From Ascidiimonas meishanensis (GTDB taxonomy: Bacteria > Bacteroidota > Bacteroidia > Flavobacteriales > Flavobacteriaceae): a DNA stretch of 64,000 nucleotides. Of this stretch, positions 18,316-28,368 are shown one piece after another. Position 1 is the stretch's first letter, and each line of letters starts with the position of its first letter. Under the pieces are notes generated by a model that saw only the letters and a program-made list of their open reading frames with translations, made no database searches and was not told the origin of the DNA. Location: the NCBI RefSeq assembly GCF_037782385.1, contig NZ_JBBEXD010000006.1, positions 248,001 to 312,000 of the forward strand, written 5' to 3'. The translations under genes and the position numbers were made by a program.

Positions 18316-19041
18316 CTATGCTAACACTGGGCCACGTTTCTTTTCTTTTTGCTTTTTTGTACTATTCAAAGAAGAACTAGCACTAGCTCTTGGTTTTGGA
18401 ATTGGAAGTGCATTACTGGGCACCTTTGGAAAGACCAGACCTTTAAGTAGTTCGCTTGTAGTCTCTTTAGACGCATTCTGCTTTTCATTTGAAGAATTTA
18501 CTTTGGGTTCGGTGAAATTGTTTTTAGAAAGTCCTGTTTCGACATCGTATGTGAGAGGAACTCCAACTTCAATGCTGACAGGAATACCAACTGCTATAAC
18601 AGGTAAACCCTGTTTATTTTCAACAGACTGATCATCTATAGGCATAAATAAGTTCAATAGTTCCGCATCGGTTGTTGTAGCTTCAGGTTTATAACTATCG
18701 GAAAGCAATGGTTTGCTATCATTGACAAAGCCATCCCCTTCTTTTTGACTCTTTCTTAAAAAGCTTCCACTGGCAATACTTTTTAAAGTAGCAGAAATGG
18801 GCTGGAAAAACCTATTTACCGTGTTAGTAGCTCGCTGTATTGGGGTAGTGTTCACCGCAACTGCACCCCTGCCATTTATTTTACTTTGAGCTTTACTGAT
18901 CTCAGCCGCATAGCTAGAAGGATTGTCTACAATATTACGTAGAACCTGTTGTACCTTTCCTTCATTTTTGGGGTAGGCTTGTCTTAGCGCATCCTTAAGT
19001 TGTTTAACCTGTAATTCCGCTTCTACTTGTTGGTTTTTCAT
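18316..19041 (-). CDS. Hypothetical protein of unknown function
   Basis: A 241-residue protein with no family I recognise. The first ~60 residues are predicted helical and charged; the rest is low-complexity and rich in serine, lysine, proline and asparagine, ending in a basic KKQKEKKRG tail. There is no signal peptide or membrane helix. It is flanked on both sides by about 600-670 bases of apparently decayed DNA and has its own terminator. The opposite-strand open frame inside it (18308-18631) looks like a shadow. Confidence 0.55.
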   Translation of the reverse strand: MKNQQVEAELQVKQLKDALRQAYPKNEGKVQQVLRNIVDNPSSYAAEISKAQSKINGRGAVAVNTTPIQRATNTVNRFFQPISATLKSIASGSFLRKSQKEGDGFVNDSKPLLSDSYKPEATTTDAELLNLFMPIDDQSVENKQGLPVIAVGIPVSIEVGVPLTYDVETGLSKNNFTEPKVNSSNEKQNASKETTSELLKGLVFPKVPSNALPIPKPRASASSSLNSTKKQKEKKRGPVLA

Positions 19042-19644
19042 AGTTGTAATTTTAAATAATTAATTTTTAGGTTTAAGAATAAAATTTTTCGAGTCTCTGA
19101 CTTTAGTTAATTCATTGTACTTTTTGAACATTCGGTTCATATATAGGTAAAAGAAAAAGATGTTTCCCCCCAAACACACCTCTTTTTTTTACAATTTAAT
19201 CTTTGTCCGAACAGTATATTCTGTGTTGGACATATGGCTATATACGCAATGTTATTATTTGAAAAGAGTTCTTCTCTTATTTTCCAACAGCAGATATTAT
19301 ACTTGAAAAAAGGCAAGTAGCTAATATTTTCATCTTCTATTTACTTGGTGGAATTGCAAAGCGAAAGTTAAGAGCCTTTTCTTATACTATTGATGTTGTA
19401 GATTCAACACATGGTTGCAAGTACAGAAAGTAGATGATGAGGTACTCAAGGTAACTGTATATGGGATCAAAGAAACAAAAGTTGCTCTTTATTAGAACAG
19501 GATTACCCACTATTGAAGACTACAAATATCCAACGTTTTCCATACCCATTAGGCATTGCCCAACCACAAAACATTCGTATTTTTGTCTGGTACGATAATT
19601 TAAATTCGTATCCTTAAAATTAGTCCTGAACTAACAAAAATAAT
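19042..19644. other. Gene-poor stretch with possible decayed coding remnants
   Basis: About 600 bases. An imperfect hairpin (GTCC...GGAC, about 19205-19231) lies in the upstream region of the minus-strand unknown gene. Plus-strand frames of about 30 codons (19403-19495) and 35 codons (19492-19599, shifted by one base) read like adjoining protein fragments but have no start or recognisable family. The last 30 bases before lpd presumably hold its promoter. Confidence 0.45.
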
Positions 19645-21051
19645 ATGAATCAATACGATGTAGCCATTATAGGCTCGGGTCCTGGGGGATATGTTGCAGC
19701 AATTCGTTGCGCTCAATTAGGAATGAAAACAGCAATCATTGAAAAATATGCTACACTGGGGGGCACCTGCCTTAACGTGGGTTGTATACCTTCTAAAGCA
19801 TTGTTGGATTCTTCGCATCATTATGAAGATGCCGTAAAGCATTTTAAAGAACATGGTATTGATATTCCAGGTGAGATTAAAGTGAATTTAGAACAAATGA
19901 TTTCTCGTAAGCAAGGGGTTGTAGATCAAACATGCGCTGGAGTAAAATTTTTAATGGATAAAAATAAGATTGATGTATACGAAGGTCTTGGATCTTTTGC
20001 AGATGCAACTCATGTAAACATCAAAAAGGCTGATGGAAATGAAGAGAAAATAGGTGCAAAAAACATTATTATCGCCACTGGTTCTAAGCCTGCTTCGTTG
20101 CCGTTTATCACTATTGATAAAGAACGTATTATAACCTCAACAGAAGCCTTAAAGCTCAAGGAAATTCCAAAACATATGGTTATCATAGGGGGTGGAGTGA
20201 TAGGTCTTGAACTAGGACAAGTTTATAGAAGACTTGGGGCAGCGGTATCTGTAGTTGAATATATGGATCGTATTATTCCGGGAATGGATAAAGCACTAAG
20301 CAAGGAGTTGCTTAAAGTAATGAAAAAGCAAGGGGTTAAATTTTATCTCTCGCATAAAGTAAAATCGGTAGAAAGAAACGGAGATACAATTGTGGTAAAA
20401 GCAGATGATAAGAAGGATCAAGAAGTGGTTTTTGAGGGCGATTACTGTTTGGTTTCCGTGGGGAGAAAACCGTATACGGATGGTTTAAATACAGCCGCCG
20501 CCGGCGTAGAACTCACAGATAGAGGACAAGTAAAAGTAAACGATCATTTGCAAACCACAGCTGCGAATATCTACGCTATAGGAGATGTAGTAAGAGGTGC
20601 AATGTTGGCGCATAAGGCGGAAGAAGAAGGTGTACTGGTAGCCGAAATTATAGCAGGGCAGAAGCCACATATAGATTATAATCTTATTCCTGGTGTTGTC
20701 TATACTTGGCCAGAAGTAGCGGCGGTAGGTAAAACGGAGGAAGAGTTAAAGGAAGCGGGTGTTAATTTTAAAGTAGGACAGTTTCCTATGCGTGCTTTGG
20801 GAAGAGCCCGTGCAAGCACAGATACAGATGGCTTCGTGAAAATCCTTGCAGATGCTGAGACTGATGAAGTTTTAGGAGTACACATGATAGGAGCCAGGGT
20901 GGCAGATTTAATAACAGAAGCAGTTACGGCTATGGAGTTTAGAGCTTCTGCAGAAGATATTGCTAGAATGAGTCATGCACATCCAACGTATGCAGAGGCA
21001 GTAAAGGAAGCTGCCTTGGCAGCTACAGAAAATAGAGCATTACATGTATAA
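19645..21051 (+). CDS. lpdA: Dihydrolipoamide dehydrogenase (E3)
   Basis: A 468-residue FAD flavoprotein. It has FAD Rossmann GSGPGG (10-15), redox disulfide C42/C47 in GGTCLNVGCIPSKA, NAD Rossmann GGGVIGLE (about 178-185), FAD-binding IYAIGDVV (near 310) and the C-terminal HAHPTYAEA with the catalytic histidine and glutamate. It reoxidises lipoyl groups of the pyruvate and 2-oxoglutarate dehydrogenase complexes. No E1/E2 genes adjoin. A strong terminator follows. Confidence 0.97.
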   Translation: MNQYDVAIIGSGPGGYVAAIRCAQLGMKTAIIEKYATLGGTCLNVGCIPSKALLDSSHHYEDAVKHFKEHGIDIPGEIKVNLEQMISRKQGVVDQTCAGVKFLMDKNKIDVYEGLGSFADATHVNIKKADGNEEKIGAKNIIIATGSKPASLPFITIDKERIITSTEALKLKEIPKHMVIIGGGVIGLELGQVYRRLGAAVSVVEYMDRIIPGMDKALSKELLKVMKKQGVKFYLSHKVKSVERNGDTIVVKADDKKDQEVVFEGDYCLVSVGRKPYTDGLNTAAAGVELTDRGQVKVNDHLQTTAANIYAIGDVVRGAMLAHKAEEEGVLVAEIIAGQKPHIDYNLIPGVVYTWPEVAAVGKTEEELKEAGVNFKVGQFPMRALGRARASTDTDGFVKILADAETDEVLGVHMIGARVADLITEAVTAMEFRASAEDIARMSHAHPTYAEAVKEAALAATENRALHV

Positions 21052-21070
21052 TCTATAGGTTATCCAAAAC

Positions 21071-21106
21071 AAAAAATCCCGGCAAGTTGTCGGGATTTTT
21101 TGTTTT
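21071..21106. terminator. Bidirectional terminator between lpdA and the ABC exporter gene
   Basis: A 14-15-bp stem with one G-U pair (21071-21085 with 21087-21101, AAAAAATCCCGG...), flanked by A and T runs on either side. It serves both convergent genes, which end at 21051 (plus) and 21106 (minus). Confidence 0.88.
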
Positions 21107-22842
21107 TAGATTCTTGCTTGATAGGTATATAAGTCGTAATATCTTCCTTCTTTAGAAATAAGTTCGTCATGCGTTCCTTGTTCCGCAATATGTCCATTTT
21201 CAATCACAAGAATTTGATCTGCCTTTCTTATGGTGCTCAAGCGATGTGCAATGACAAAGGTAGTTCTGCCTTGCATTAATTCTCCTAAACTTTTTTGAAT
21301 AAGGGCTTCGCTTTCTGTATCTAGATTAGAGGTAGCTTCATCAAGGATGATAATTTTCGGGTTTGCCAGAATTGCTCTCGCAATCGCAATACGTTGTTGT
21401 TGGCCTCCAGATAGTTTTACGCCTCGCTCCCCAATTAAGGTGTCTAGTCCTTTTTCAAATCTATCGGTAAACTCATTTACATAGGCCGCTTTTACAGCGT
21501 CTTGTAATTCAGCTTCAGAAGCATTGGGTCTAGGAAACAAAATATTTTCACGAATGGTGCCTTCAAAAAGAAAGTCATCTTGTAAGACTACCCCAAGGTA
21601 TTTTCTATAGCTACTAAGTTTGATGGTCGCAAGATCTTGATTATCTACCGTAATAGTACCCGATTTAGGGTTCAAAAAAGAAGCCGCAAGACCCGCTATG
21701 GTAGATTTACCAGAGCCTGAAGAGCCTACCAAAGCCGTTATGCTACCGGAGGGAGCTGTAAAATTAATGTTGTGTAAAACTTCAATTCCTTCTTCGTATT
21801 CAAAACTTATATTGTTGAAGTGAATATCACCTGTTAAAGATTCCAGTTCTATATTTCTCTGTAAAAGCGCATCCTCAGAGGGCATATTCATGAGTTCTTC
21901 AGTACGGTCTAAGCCGGCAAAAGCTTCTGTCATTTGACTTCCAATACTACTCATTTGAATAATAGGGGCAATCATATACCCTAATAACAAAGTGAATTGT
22001 AAGAAATTACCAGTAGTTAACTCATCACTTATCATAAAATGACCTCCAATACCCATAATTCCTGCCGAGGCAATACCTAAAAGAAAGGTGGAGGCACTGG
22101 TAATAAATGCTGTTGAGGTTAGACTTTTTTTCACATTCAAGAATAAACGTTCAACCCCCTCTTCAAATGTTTTTCCTTCTTGCGCTTCGGCATTAAACCC
22201 TTTTATAATTCGCACTCCATTAAGAGTTTCGGTAAGTCTGCCAGTAACTTCTGCATTAATAACCCCTCTATTTCTAAAAATAGGTCTTATAAACTTAAAA
22301 GCTTTTAAAGCTACGAATGCAAAAATGGATATAGGTACAAGAACAAATAATGTCATCATAGGACTTATCTGAATGAGAAGAACCAAAGATATGACAGCGG
22401 TTACAGTACCTCCAACCAATTGCACCAGACCAGTGCCAATAAGGTTACGAACGCCTTCTACGTCACTCATAATTCTGGAAACTAATGCCCCGGATTTAGT
22501 ATTGTCAAAGAAACTAATAGGTAGCGATAATACCTTTTTTTGTACTTGTGCTCTTAAGATAGATATAAATCTTTGAGCCTCAACACTTAATATTCTGGTG
22601 AGTAAAAAAGAAGTGGAAGCTTGAATGGTAATACCAACCACGACAGCAATCAGCAAATATCGTAACATCTCGTAGTTTTTATTGACAATTACATCGTCAA
22701 TTAAATACTTAGTAGAAATAGGTAATACAAGACCAGCAAGTTTGCTGATAACAATTAATACTAATCCTAAAGATATAATATTTCTTCTAGGCCATATAAT
22801 GGTTTTAAAGGCCTTGGAGATACTTACTTTGCGTTGCGACAT
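21106..22842 (-). CDS. ABC exporter, fused permease/ATPase
   Basis: A 578-residue half-transporter of the MsbA/MDR type. Six membrane helices (about 20-310) precede a nucleotide-binding domain with Walker A GSSGSGKST (about 368-376), signature LSGGQQQR, Walker B IIILDEATSNLD and the H-loop IAHRLST. It should work as a homodimer exporting lipids or hydrophobic drugs; the substrate is unknown. It stands alone between the lpdA terminator and an acyltransferase gene. Confidence 0.93.
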   Translation of the reverse strand: MSQRKVSISKAFKTIIWPRRNIISLGLVLIVISKLAGLVLPISTKYLIDDVIVNKNYEMLRYLLIAVVVGITIQASTSFLLTRILSVEAQRFISILRAQVQKKVLSLPISFFDNTKSGALVSRIMSDVEGVRNLIGTGLVQLVGGTVTAVISLVLLIQISPMMTLFVLVPISIFAFVALKAFKFIRPIFRNRGVINAEVTGRLTETLNGVRIIKGFNAEAQEGKTFEEGVERLFLNVKKSLTSTAFITSASTFLLGIASAGIMGIGGHFMISDELTTGNFLQFTLLLGYMIAPIIQMSSIGSQMTEAFAGLDRTEELMNMPSEDALLQRNIELESLTGDIHFNNISFEYEEGIEVLHNINFTAPSGSITALVGSSGSGKSTIAGLAASFLNPKSGTITVDNQDLATIKLSSYRKYLGVVLQDDFLFEGTIRENILFPRPNASEAELQDAVKAAYVNEFTDRFEKGLDTLIGERGVKLSGGQQQRIAIARAILANPKIIILDEATSNLDTESEALIQKSLGELMQGRTTFVIAHRLSTIRKADQILVIENGHIAEQGTHDELISKEGRYYDLYTYQARI

Positions 22843-22932
22843 TTTTTCTATAAAATTAACGTGTAAAAGTAATCATTCTACACTATAGAAGACAAACAAC
22901 TAAAAAAAAGTAAGTAAAAGATTATATTCTAT

Positions 22933-24126
22933 TTAACTTTTTGAGGAAATCATATATTCCTTGACTTTTTTGTACAAGCGAATGAAGGTATGAGATGCCT
23001 CCCGTAAAGAGAACTTAGAATAATTAAGGGCAACTGTAATTCTCTGATTCAAATGGGCATTGATAAGCACCTTATTTCTTCCGTACAAAATAGATAAATA
23101 TGTAGTTACTATCATAAAGATAATAGCGCCAATCACAATGATTACAGGGCTTAAAGAATGATGAAAATATTTGTAAAGACCTAATCCAGTAAAACTTCCA
23201 TATAAAATCATAAAGTGAATTACATAGATATACAGTGTGCTTTTACCAATTTCTAAGGTTAATTTAGAGGTAATTAAATTTCTAACTGCCATAAAAAGGG
23301 CAAAAAGAATTAAAACATTGCCTAAACGAATAAACAAATAATTATTATTGAAAATATCTGCAAATAACTGTATTTGAGTTTTTTCAAATAAACTTAAGAA
23401 GAAAGCAGATGAGAAGAAGGTTAAAACGATACCAAAGAGCAGACATAGTAAAATAGCTTTTGGATACATGTGTTTTACCTTGTTATATCGATGAAACAAT
23501 ATGGCCATAAATCCGCCAAAAGCAGCATACCCAAACCAAGGGAAAATAGTAAAGACAGAACCATTGGCTTTTGTGAAATAATTTGCGAAAAGATCTGGTA
23601 AAAAAGAATAAGACAAGGTTTTATATGCAGGTTCTAACATAAAAATCAGAAAAGCACTTAAGCCCAGTAAAGCGGGTAAAACATAGGCTCTTTTTTGCTG
23701 ACTATAGGAGAATATGGCAATGATAAATAGAATAGAGAGCCCAATGCAGTGCAATACATCAACCATAAAAAAGCTGGCATAAACCTGCCCTGTGAGTAAT
23801 CCAAAAAGATTCATTCTCAGTAAGTAGCCAATACCAATAAGCATTAAACCTCTCTTAACTCCTTTATTAATTCTTTGGTTAACTTCATGTGAACCCTTTT
23901 CTTTTTCTCTAAGTAGAAGATATAAAAAAATAAAACCAGAAACGGTAAAAAAGGTAGGTGCGGTGATTCCTCTGAAAAATTCCCAAGTAGCAAATACTAT
24001 ATTGTTTGCATCCCTGTAAATAGGGTCTAGTAAACCATCAATAAAATGCCCTTGCAACATCATAAGAATAGCCCATGCACGCATGACATCTATAAAATAT
24101 AATCTTTTTGTTTCGGCCTTCATCAT
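22933..24126 (-). CDS. Membrane acyltransferase-like protein (DUF1624/HGSNAT-catalytic type)
   Basis: A 397-residue protein with about 10 membrane helices. The N-terminal RLYFIDVMRAWAILMMLQGH segment (about 8-27), with its conserved histidine, is the hallmark of the heparan-alpha-glucosaminide N-acetyltransferase/DUF1624 group of multi-pass acyltransferases. Acetylation of a sugar or glycan at the membrane is likely, but the substrate is unknown. It could equally be grouped with acyltransferase-3 proteins. Confidence 0.75.
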   Translation of the reverse strand: MMKAETKRLYFIDVMRAWAILMMLQGHFIDGLLDPIYRDANNIVFATWEFFRGITAPTFFTVSGFIFLYLLLREKEKGSHEVNQRINKGVKRGLMLIGIGYLLRMNLFGLLTGQVYASFFMVDVLHCIGLSILFIIAIFSYSQQKRAYVLPALLGLSAFLIFMLEPAYKTLSYSFLPDLFANYFTKANGSVFTIFPWFGYAAFGGFMAILFHRYNKVKHMYPKAILLCLLFGIVLTFFSSAFFLSLFEKTQIQLFADIFNNNYLFIRLGNVLILFALFMAVRNLITSKLTLEIGKSTLYIYVIHFMILYGSFTGLGLYKYFHHSLSPVIIVIGAIIFMIVTTYLSILYGRNKVLINAHLNQRITVALNYSKFSLREASHTFIRLYKKVKEYMISSKS

Positions 24127-24341
24127 AAAGTAACTAACTCAAAATCAGAATTATTTAATACTGATTAATGTTTACCGCAAAAGTAATTAAAATTATCTTT
24201 TCACTTACTGTGTTCTTTAATACATACGTTTTATATTTGAAAACAGATTATTTTAAGGGAAATATGTCATCTCTATTATTCAGATAAAGCCCTAGTATGT
24301 AATGTGGTTTAGTTTTTTAAACGTTAAAATCTTTTTACTGT

Positions 24342-24884
24342 ATGCCTAAATTATTAGCTTTTGCCGGAAGTAATTCCTCAACCTCTATTAACTTTAAACT
24401 GGTTAAATATGCTTGTTCTTCATTAAGTGAAGTGGATATTAATCTGCTTAATTTAATGCATTATCCTTTTCCCATGTATAGTGAAGACTTAGAAAAATCT
24501 TCTGGATTTTCAAATTCTTTGAATGAGTTACTTAGAGAAATTAAGGAGGCAGACGGATTGTTAATAGCCGTTAACGAGCATAACGGAAATCTTTCTGCTT
24601 ACTTTAAAAATGTACTTGATTGGCTTTCACGTTTAGATAAGACCTTTGTTAAAGACAAAAAGATCTTTCTCTTAAGCACTTCACCAGGAAAACGAGGAGC
24701 TATTGGTGCCCAAGAAATTGCAAATCAACTTTTAGGTAGAATGCAAGCTGAAATAATAAGTACATTTTCACTTCCCTCTTTTAAGGATAATTTTGATACA
24801 GATAAGGAATGCATTACCGACAAAAAGTTGGATGATGAATTGATGAATTCATTACAGATTTTTCTGGATGGCTTAAAAAATTAG
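24342..24884 (+). CDS. NADPH-dependent FMN reductase-family protein
   Basis: A 180-residue flavodoxin-like oxidoreductase. The N-terminal AFAGSNSSTSINFKL (about 5-19) is the FMN phosphate-binding loop, and EHNGNLSAYFKNVLDWLSR (about 79-97) is the isoalloxazine-contacting region. It reduces FMN, quinones or azo compounds with NAD(P)H. The next gene starts 2 bases after its stop codon, so it heads an operon with pabB. Confidence 0.9.
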   Translation: MPKLLAFAGSNSSTSINFKLVKYACSSLSEVDINLLNLMHYPFPMYSEDLEKSSGFSNSLNELLREIKEADGLLIAVNEHNGNLSAYFKNVLDWLSRLDKTFVKDKKIFLLSTSPGKRGAIGAQEIANQLLGRMQAEIISTFSLPSFKDNFDTDKECITDKKLDDELMNSLQIFLDGLKN

Positions 24885-24885
24885 T

Positions 24886-26181
24886 TTGAGAATTTCCCAA
24901 AAATTTCAAATCTCTAATATACCTCATTTTAAAAAACAACTTTTACAATGGGCACAACAACATGATGAGGTGTTGTGGCTTGATTCAAACGCCCATAAAC
25001 AACTATATGGTAGTTTTGATGCGCTTTTGGCAATAGATGCGCTTACTTCTATAGTCACTGATTCCATAGATGGTTTTGATAAACTTTCTGAGTATAGAAA
25101 TACCACCAACGATTGGATTTTTGGGTATCTAGCCTACGATCTTAAAAATGATGTGGAAATACTCTATTCCAAGAATTTTGATGGATTAGCGTTTCCTGAT
25201 TTGTATTTCTTCCAACCTAAGAAAATCTTTATCCTACGAGGGGCAGAACTTGAAGTACAGTATTTGCGAATGGTAGATGATGAAATTGACTCAGATTTTT
25301 CAGAGATCAAAAAAATGGTGCCTATACTAAAATTGACTACTGGAAATAAAAAGCCCATCAAAGTAAAATTACGTATCCATAAAGACGCCTATCATGCCAA
25401 AGTCAATACTATATTGCAACACATTCAAAGAGGTGATATTTACGAAGCGAATTTTTGCCAGGAATTCTATGCGGAAGAAGCAGAATTGCATCCCTTGCTA
25501 AGTTATTGGCATCTCAATGAAATTTCAACACCTCCTTTCGCAACCTTTCTCAAATTACAACAGCACTTTTTAGTTTCGGCCAGCCCAGAAAGGTATCTGC
25601 GGAAAGAAAGTAGCAAGGTTATTTCTCAGCCAATAAAGGGAACCTCCAAAAGAGGTTCAAGTGTTGATGAGGACGAGCTGCTAAAAAAACAACTCGTTCA
25701 AGATCCAAAAGAGCGTTCTGAAAATATAATGATCACAGATCTTGTAAGAAATGATCTTTCAAAAACTGCACGGAAGGGAAGTGTAAAGGTGGAAGAATTA
25801 TGTAAAGTTTATGCTTTTCAACAAGTGCATCAAATGATTTCTACTGTTGTGTCTGAGGTAAATACTAATATTGACCCGGTAAACCTCATAAAAACTACCT
25901 TTCCAATGGGAAGCATGACCGGGGCTCCTAAAATTGCTGCAATGAATATCATTGAAAACTTAGAGGAAACAAAACGTGGTTTGTATAGCGGAGCCGTAGG
26001 TTATTTTTCACCGGAAGGAGATTTTGATTTCAATGTGATCATAAGAAGTATTCTGTACAATGCTATTAAAAAATATGTTTCCTTTTCAGTGGGAAGTGCT
26101 ATCACCGCAGGTTCTGTTCCCGAAAAAGAATATGAAGAATGCCTTATTAAAGCAAAGGCAATGCGGGAAGTACTTGAATAA
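24886..26181 (+). CDS. pabB: Aminodeoxychorismate synthase component I / anthranilate synthase component I family
   Basis: A 431-residue chorismate-binding enzyme. The C-terminal half shows KGTSKRGSS (about 247-255), the DLVRNDLSKTA segment and the PMGSMTGAPKI active-site motif. It should make 4-amino-4-deoxychorismate (folate pathway) or, less likely, anthranilate; no trp genes or glutamine amidotransferase adjoin. The start is a TTG at 24886, two bases after the preceding stop; the next in-frame ATG is over 120 codons later. It is followed 46 bases on by an alpha/beta hydrolase. Confidence 0.88.
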   Translation: MRISQKFQISNIPHFKKQLLQWAQQHDEVLWLDSNAHKQLYGSFDALLAIDALTSIVTDSIDGFDKLSEYRNTTNDWIFGYLAYDLKNDVEILYSKNFDGLAFPDLYFFQPKKIFILRGAELEVQYLRMVDDEIDSDFSEIKKMVPILKLTTGNKKPIKVKLRIHKDAYHAKVNTILQHIQRGDIYEANFCQEFYAEEAELHPLLSYWHLNEISTPPFATFLKLQQHFLVSASPERYLRKESSKVISQPIKGTSKRGSSVDEDELLKKQLVQDPKERSENIMITDLVRNDLSKTARKGSVKVEELCKVYAFQQVHQMISTVVSEVNTNIDPVNLIKTTFPMGSMTGAPKIAAMNIIENLEETKRGLYSGAVGYFSPEGDFDFNVIIRSILYNAIKKYVSFSVGSAITAGSVPEKEYEECLIKAKAMREVLE

Positions 26182-26227
26182 CAAACTTCAATTCATTTTT
26201 ATTAATTGTGAATAGTATCTTTACGCT

Positions 26228-27058
26228 ATGAAGTATCAGGAATTTCAACTCTCCATTCAAAACTTACCATTGCACGTATGTCATTGGCATCAAAGTGTCG
26301 TAAGTCACCTCATTATTTTAGTGCATGGTATGGGTGAACATGCTGGTAGGTATGCAGATTTTGTAGTTCCTAGTTTAGTAAAGAATGGAGCTGCGGTTAT
26401 TGATTTTGACCAAGTAGGTCATGGTAAAAGCGGGGGTAAAAGAGGGCATTGTTCTTCTTATGAAGTACTTTTAGAAAGTTTACACTTAGTAATACAAAAG
26501 GGAAAGGAATTATATAAAGAAAAGCCAGTTTTTGTTTATGGGCAAAGTATGGGAGGAAATGTGTCTTTAAATTATACCCTTCGTAAGACTCCAGAATTAT
26601 CAGGTGTGATTGCTTCAAGTCCGTTTTTACGCCTAGCCTTTCAACCACCTGCTTGGAAAATGACTTTAGGAAAATTACTTTTAAAAATTTTGCCAGCAGT
26701 AACATTACCTATGGATTTAGATACGAACGCTTTATCAAAAGATCCAAAAGAAGTTAAAAAGTATGAGCAGGATCCCTTAGTACATAACAAAATAAGTCCT
26801 AATTTTTCTTTCCCCATCATAGAGGCAGGAGAATGGGCAATTCAAAACTCCCAAAAACTATTAGTTCCCGCACTAGTGATGCACGGAACCGCAGATAGGA
26901 TTATTGATCATAAAGGAAGTATTGCCTTTGCAAAAAACAATGATTTGGTAAGTCTGAAACTGTTTGAGGGTGGCTTTCATGAATTACATAATGATCTTGA
27001 GAAAGAAGAGGTTTTACTGTTTGTAACAGACTGGGTTAATCATCAGCTTAAAAAATGA
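26228..27058 (+). CDS. Alpha/beta hydrolase (monoacylglycerol lipase/lysophospholipase-like)
   Basis: A 276-residue hydrolase. It has oxyanion segment HGMGEHAGRY (about 33-42), nucleophile elbow GQSMGG (serine near 105), an aspartate in HGTADRIID and the catalytic histidine in GGFHELHND. This layout matches the serine aminopeptidase S33/monoglyceride lipase group. It lacks a signal peptide, so it is cytoplasmic. The gene overlaps tilS by 4 bases, indicating co-translation. Confidence 0.88.
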   Translation: MKYQEFQLSIQNLPLHVCHWHQSVVSHLIILVHGMGEHAGRYADFVVPSLVKNGAAVIDFDQVGHGKSGGKRGHCSSYEVLLESLHLVIQKGKELYKEKPVFVYGQSMGGNVSLNYTLRKTPELSGVIASSPFLRLAFQPPAWKMTLGKLLLKILPAVTLPMDLDTNALSKDPKEVKKYEQDPLVHNKISPNFSFPIIEAGEWAIQNSQKLLVPALVMHGTADRIIDHKGSIAFAKNNDLVSLKLFEGGFHELHNDLEKEEVLLFVTDWVNHQLKK

Positions 27059-28368
27059 ATATTCGCTTTCAACAACATATTGAACGTACATTCCCGTATT
27101 TGCGTACCTCAAAGTTTTTGGTAGCAGTAAGCGGTGGATTAGATAGTGTGGTATTGGTGCATCTCTGTAAAGAAGCAGCATTAGATTTTTCAATAGTGCA
27201 TTGTAATTTTAATTTACGAGGTAAAGAAAGTGATGAAGATGAGGCATTTGTTAAAAAATTGGGTACGGCACTTAAAGTAGAAGTTTATACCAAAAGTTTT
27301 GATACACAGTTACAAGTTACTAACACGAATCAATCGGTTCAAATGGTAGCCAGATCACTTAGATACCAGTGGTTTAATGAATTGTGCCTAGATTATGGGT
27401 TTACGTATGTGCTAACAGCGCATCACCTGGACGATTCTATGGAAACATTTTTCATCAACTTATCAAGAGGTACTGGAATTGAAGGGTTGACAGGCATTCC
27501 TGAAAGAAATAAAAAGGTTCTGAGACCCTTGCTGCCTTTTTCGCGTGAAGAACTCAAGAATTATGCGGTTAAGAAAAAAATTTCATGGCGCGAAGATAGT
27601 AGCAATCAAGAAACTAAATATTTACGAAATAAAATTCGTCATACTTTAATCCCAATCTTAAAAGATCTACATCCAGATTTCACACAAAGTTTTACCAATA
27701 CACAAAACTTTCTTAAGGGCACCTCAACAATTGTAGAAACCCATATTAATACACTTAAGGGTAGCCTTTTTATTCATCAAGATTCTGTTATTACAGTTGA
27801 TACCGATGCGCTACTTGCTTTAGTCCCTTTAGATGCCTATTTGTACGAATTATTTAAGGAGTTTCAGGTAACCGCTTGGAAAGATTTAAAGCATTTGTTA
27901 AAAGCACAAAGTGGCAAACAACTTCTATCAGCAACGCATAGATTTGTAAAGGATAGAGATAGGTTATTGATTACCCCACTTTTAAAATCTTCTGTAAATT
28001 CTGAAGTCTATTATTGGCCAAAGGAGACAAGCTACATCAACGCTCCAATTTGTTTAAGTTTTAGGGAAACTAAGAATTTAGGTAAGACAGATGCGCTAAA
28101 AATAAATGTTGATAAAGAAAAGTTAAAATTTCCATTAATCGTAAGAAAATGGAAAAATGGTGACTATTTTTATCCAACAGGCATGCGTGGAAAAAAGAAG
28201 TTGAGCAAGTTTTTTAAAGATGAAAAATACGCTCTTCCAGATAAGGAAGCGCAATGGCTACTCTGTAGTGAGGATGCTATAGTTTGGGTAATAGGAAAAC
28301 GTGCAGATCGCAGGTTTTTACCAGAATTAACCACCACTAGTATTTTAGAAATAGCTTATACCGTATGA
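27055..28368 (+). CDS. tilS: tRNA(Ile)-lysidine synthetase TilS
   Basis: A 437-residue enzyme that changes the wobble C of tRNA-Ile(CAU) to lysidine, using ATP and lysine. The PP-loop SGGLDS is at 26-31 and the second motif TAHHLDDSMETFFINL is near 120; a C-terminal TilS domain (about 365-435) has RKWKNGDYFYPTGM. Essential in most bacteria. It overlaps the genes on both sides by 4 bases (ATGA type), giving a tight hydrolase-tilS-dsbD run. Confidence 0.95.
   Translation: MNIRFQQHIERTFPYLRTSKFLVAVSGGLDSVVLVHLCKEAALDFSIVHCNFNLRGKESDEDEAFVKKLGTALKVEVYTKSFDTQLQVTNTNQSVQMVARSLRYQWFNELCLDYGFTYVLTAHHLDDSMETFFINLSRGTGIEGLTGIPERNKKVLRPLLPFSREELKNYAVKKKISWREDSSNQETKYLRNKIRHTLIPILKDLHPDFTQSFTNTQNFLKGTSTIVETHINTLKGSLFIHQDSVITVDTDALLALVPLDAYLYELFKEFQVTAWKDLKHLLKAQSGKQLLSATHRFVKDRDRLLITPLLKSSVNSEVYYWPKETSYINAPICLSFRETKNLGKTDALKINVDKEKLKFPLIVRKWKNGDYFYPTGMRGKKKLSKFFKDEKYALPDKEAQWLLCSEDAIVWVIGKRADRRFLPELTTTSILEIAYTV

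Noticed and set aside
18308..18631. 107-codon plus-strand frame opposite the unknown gene
   Set aside because: Its composition is that of an antisense shadow and it has no upstream signals; the minus-strand frame is longer and has a terminator.
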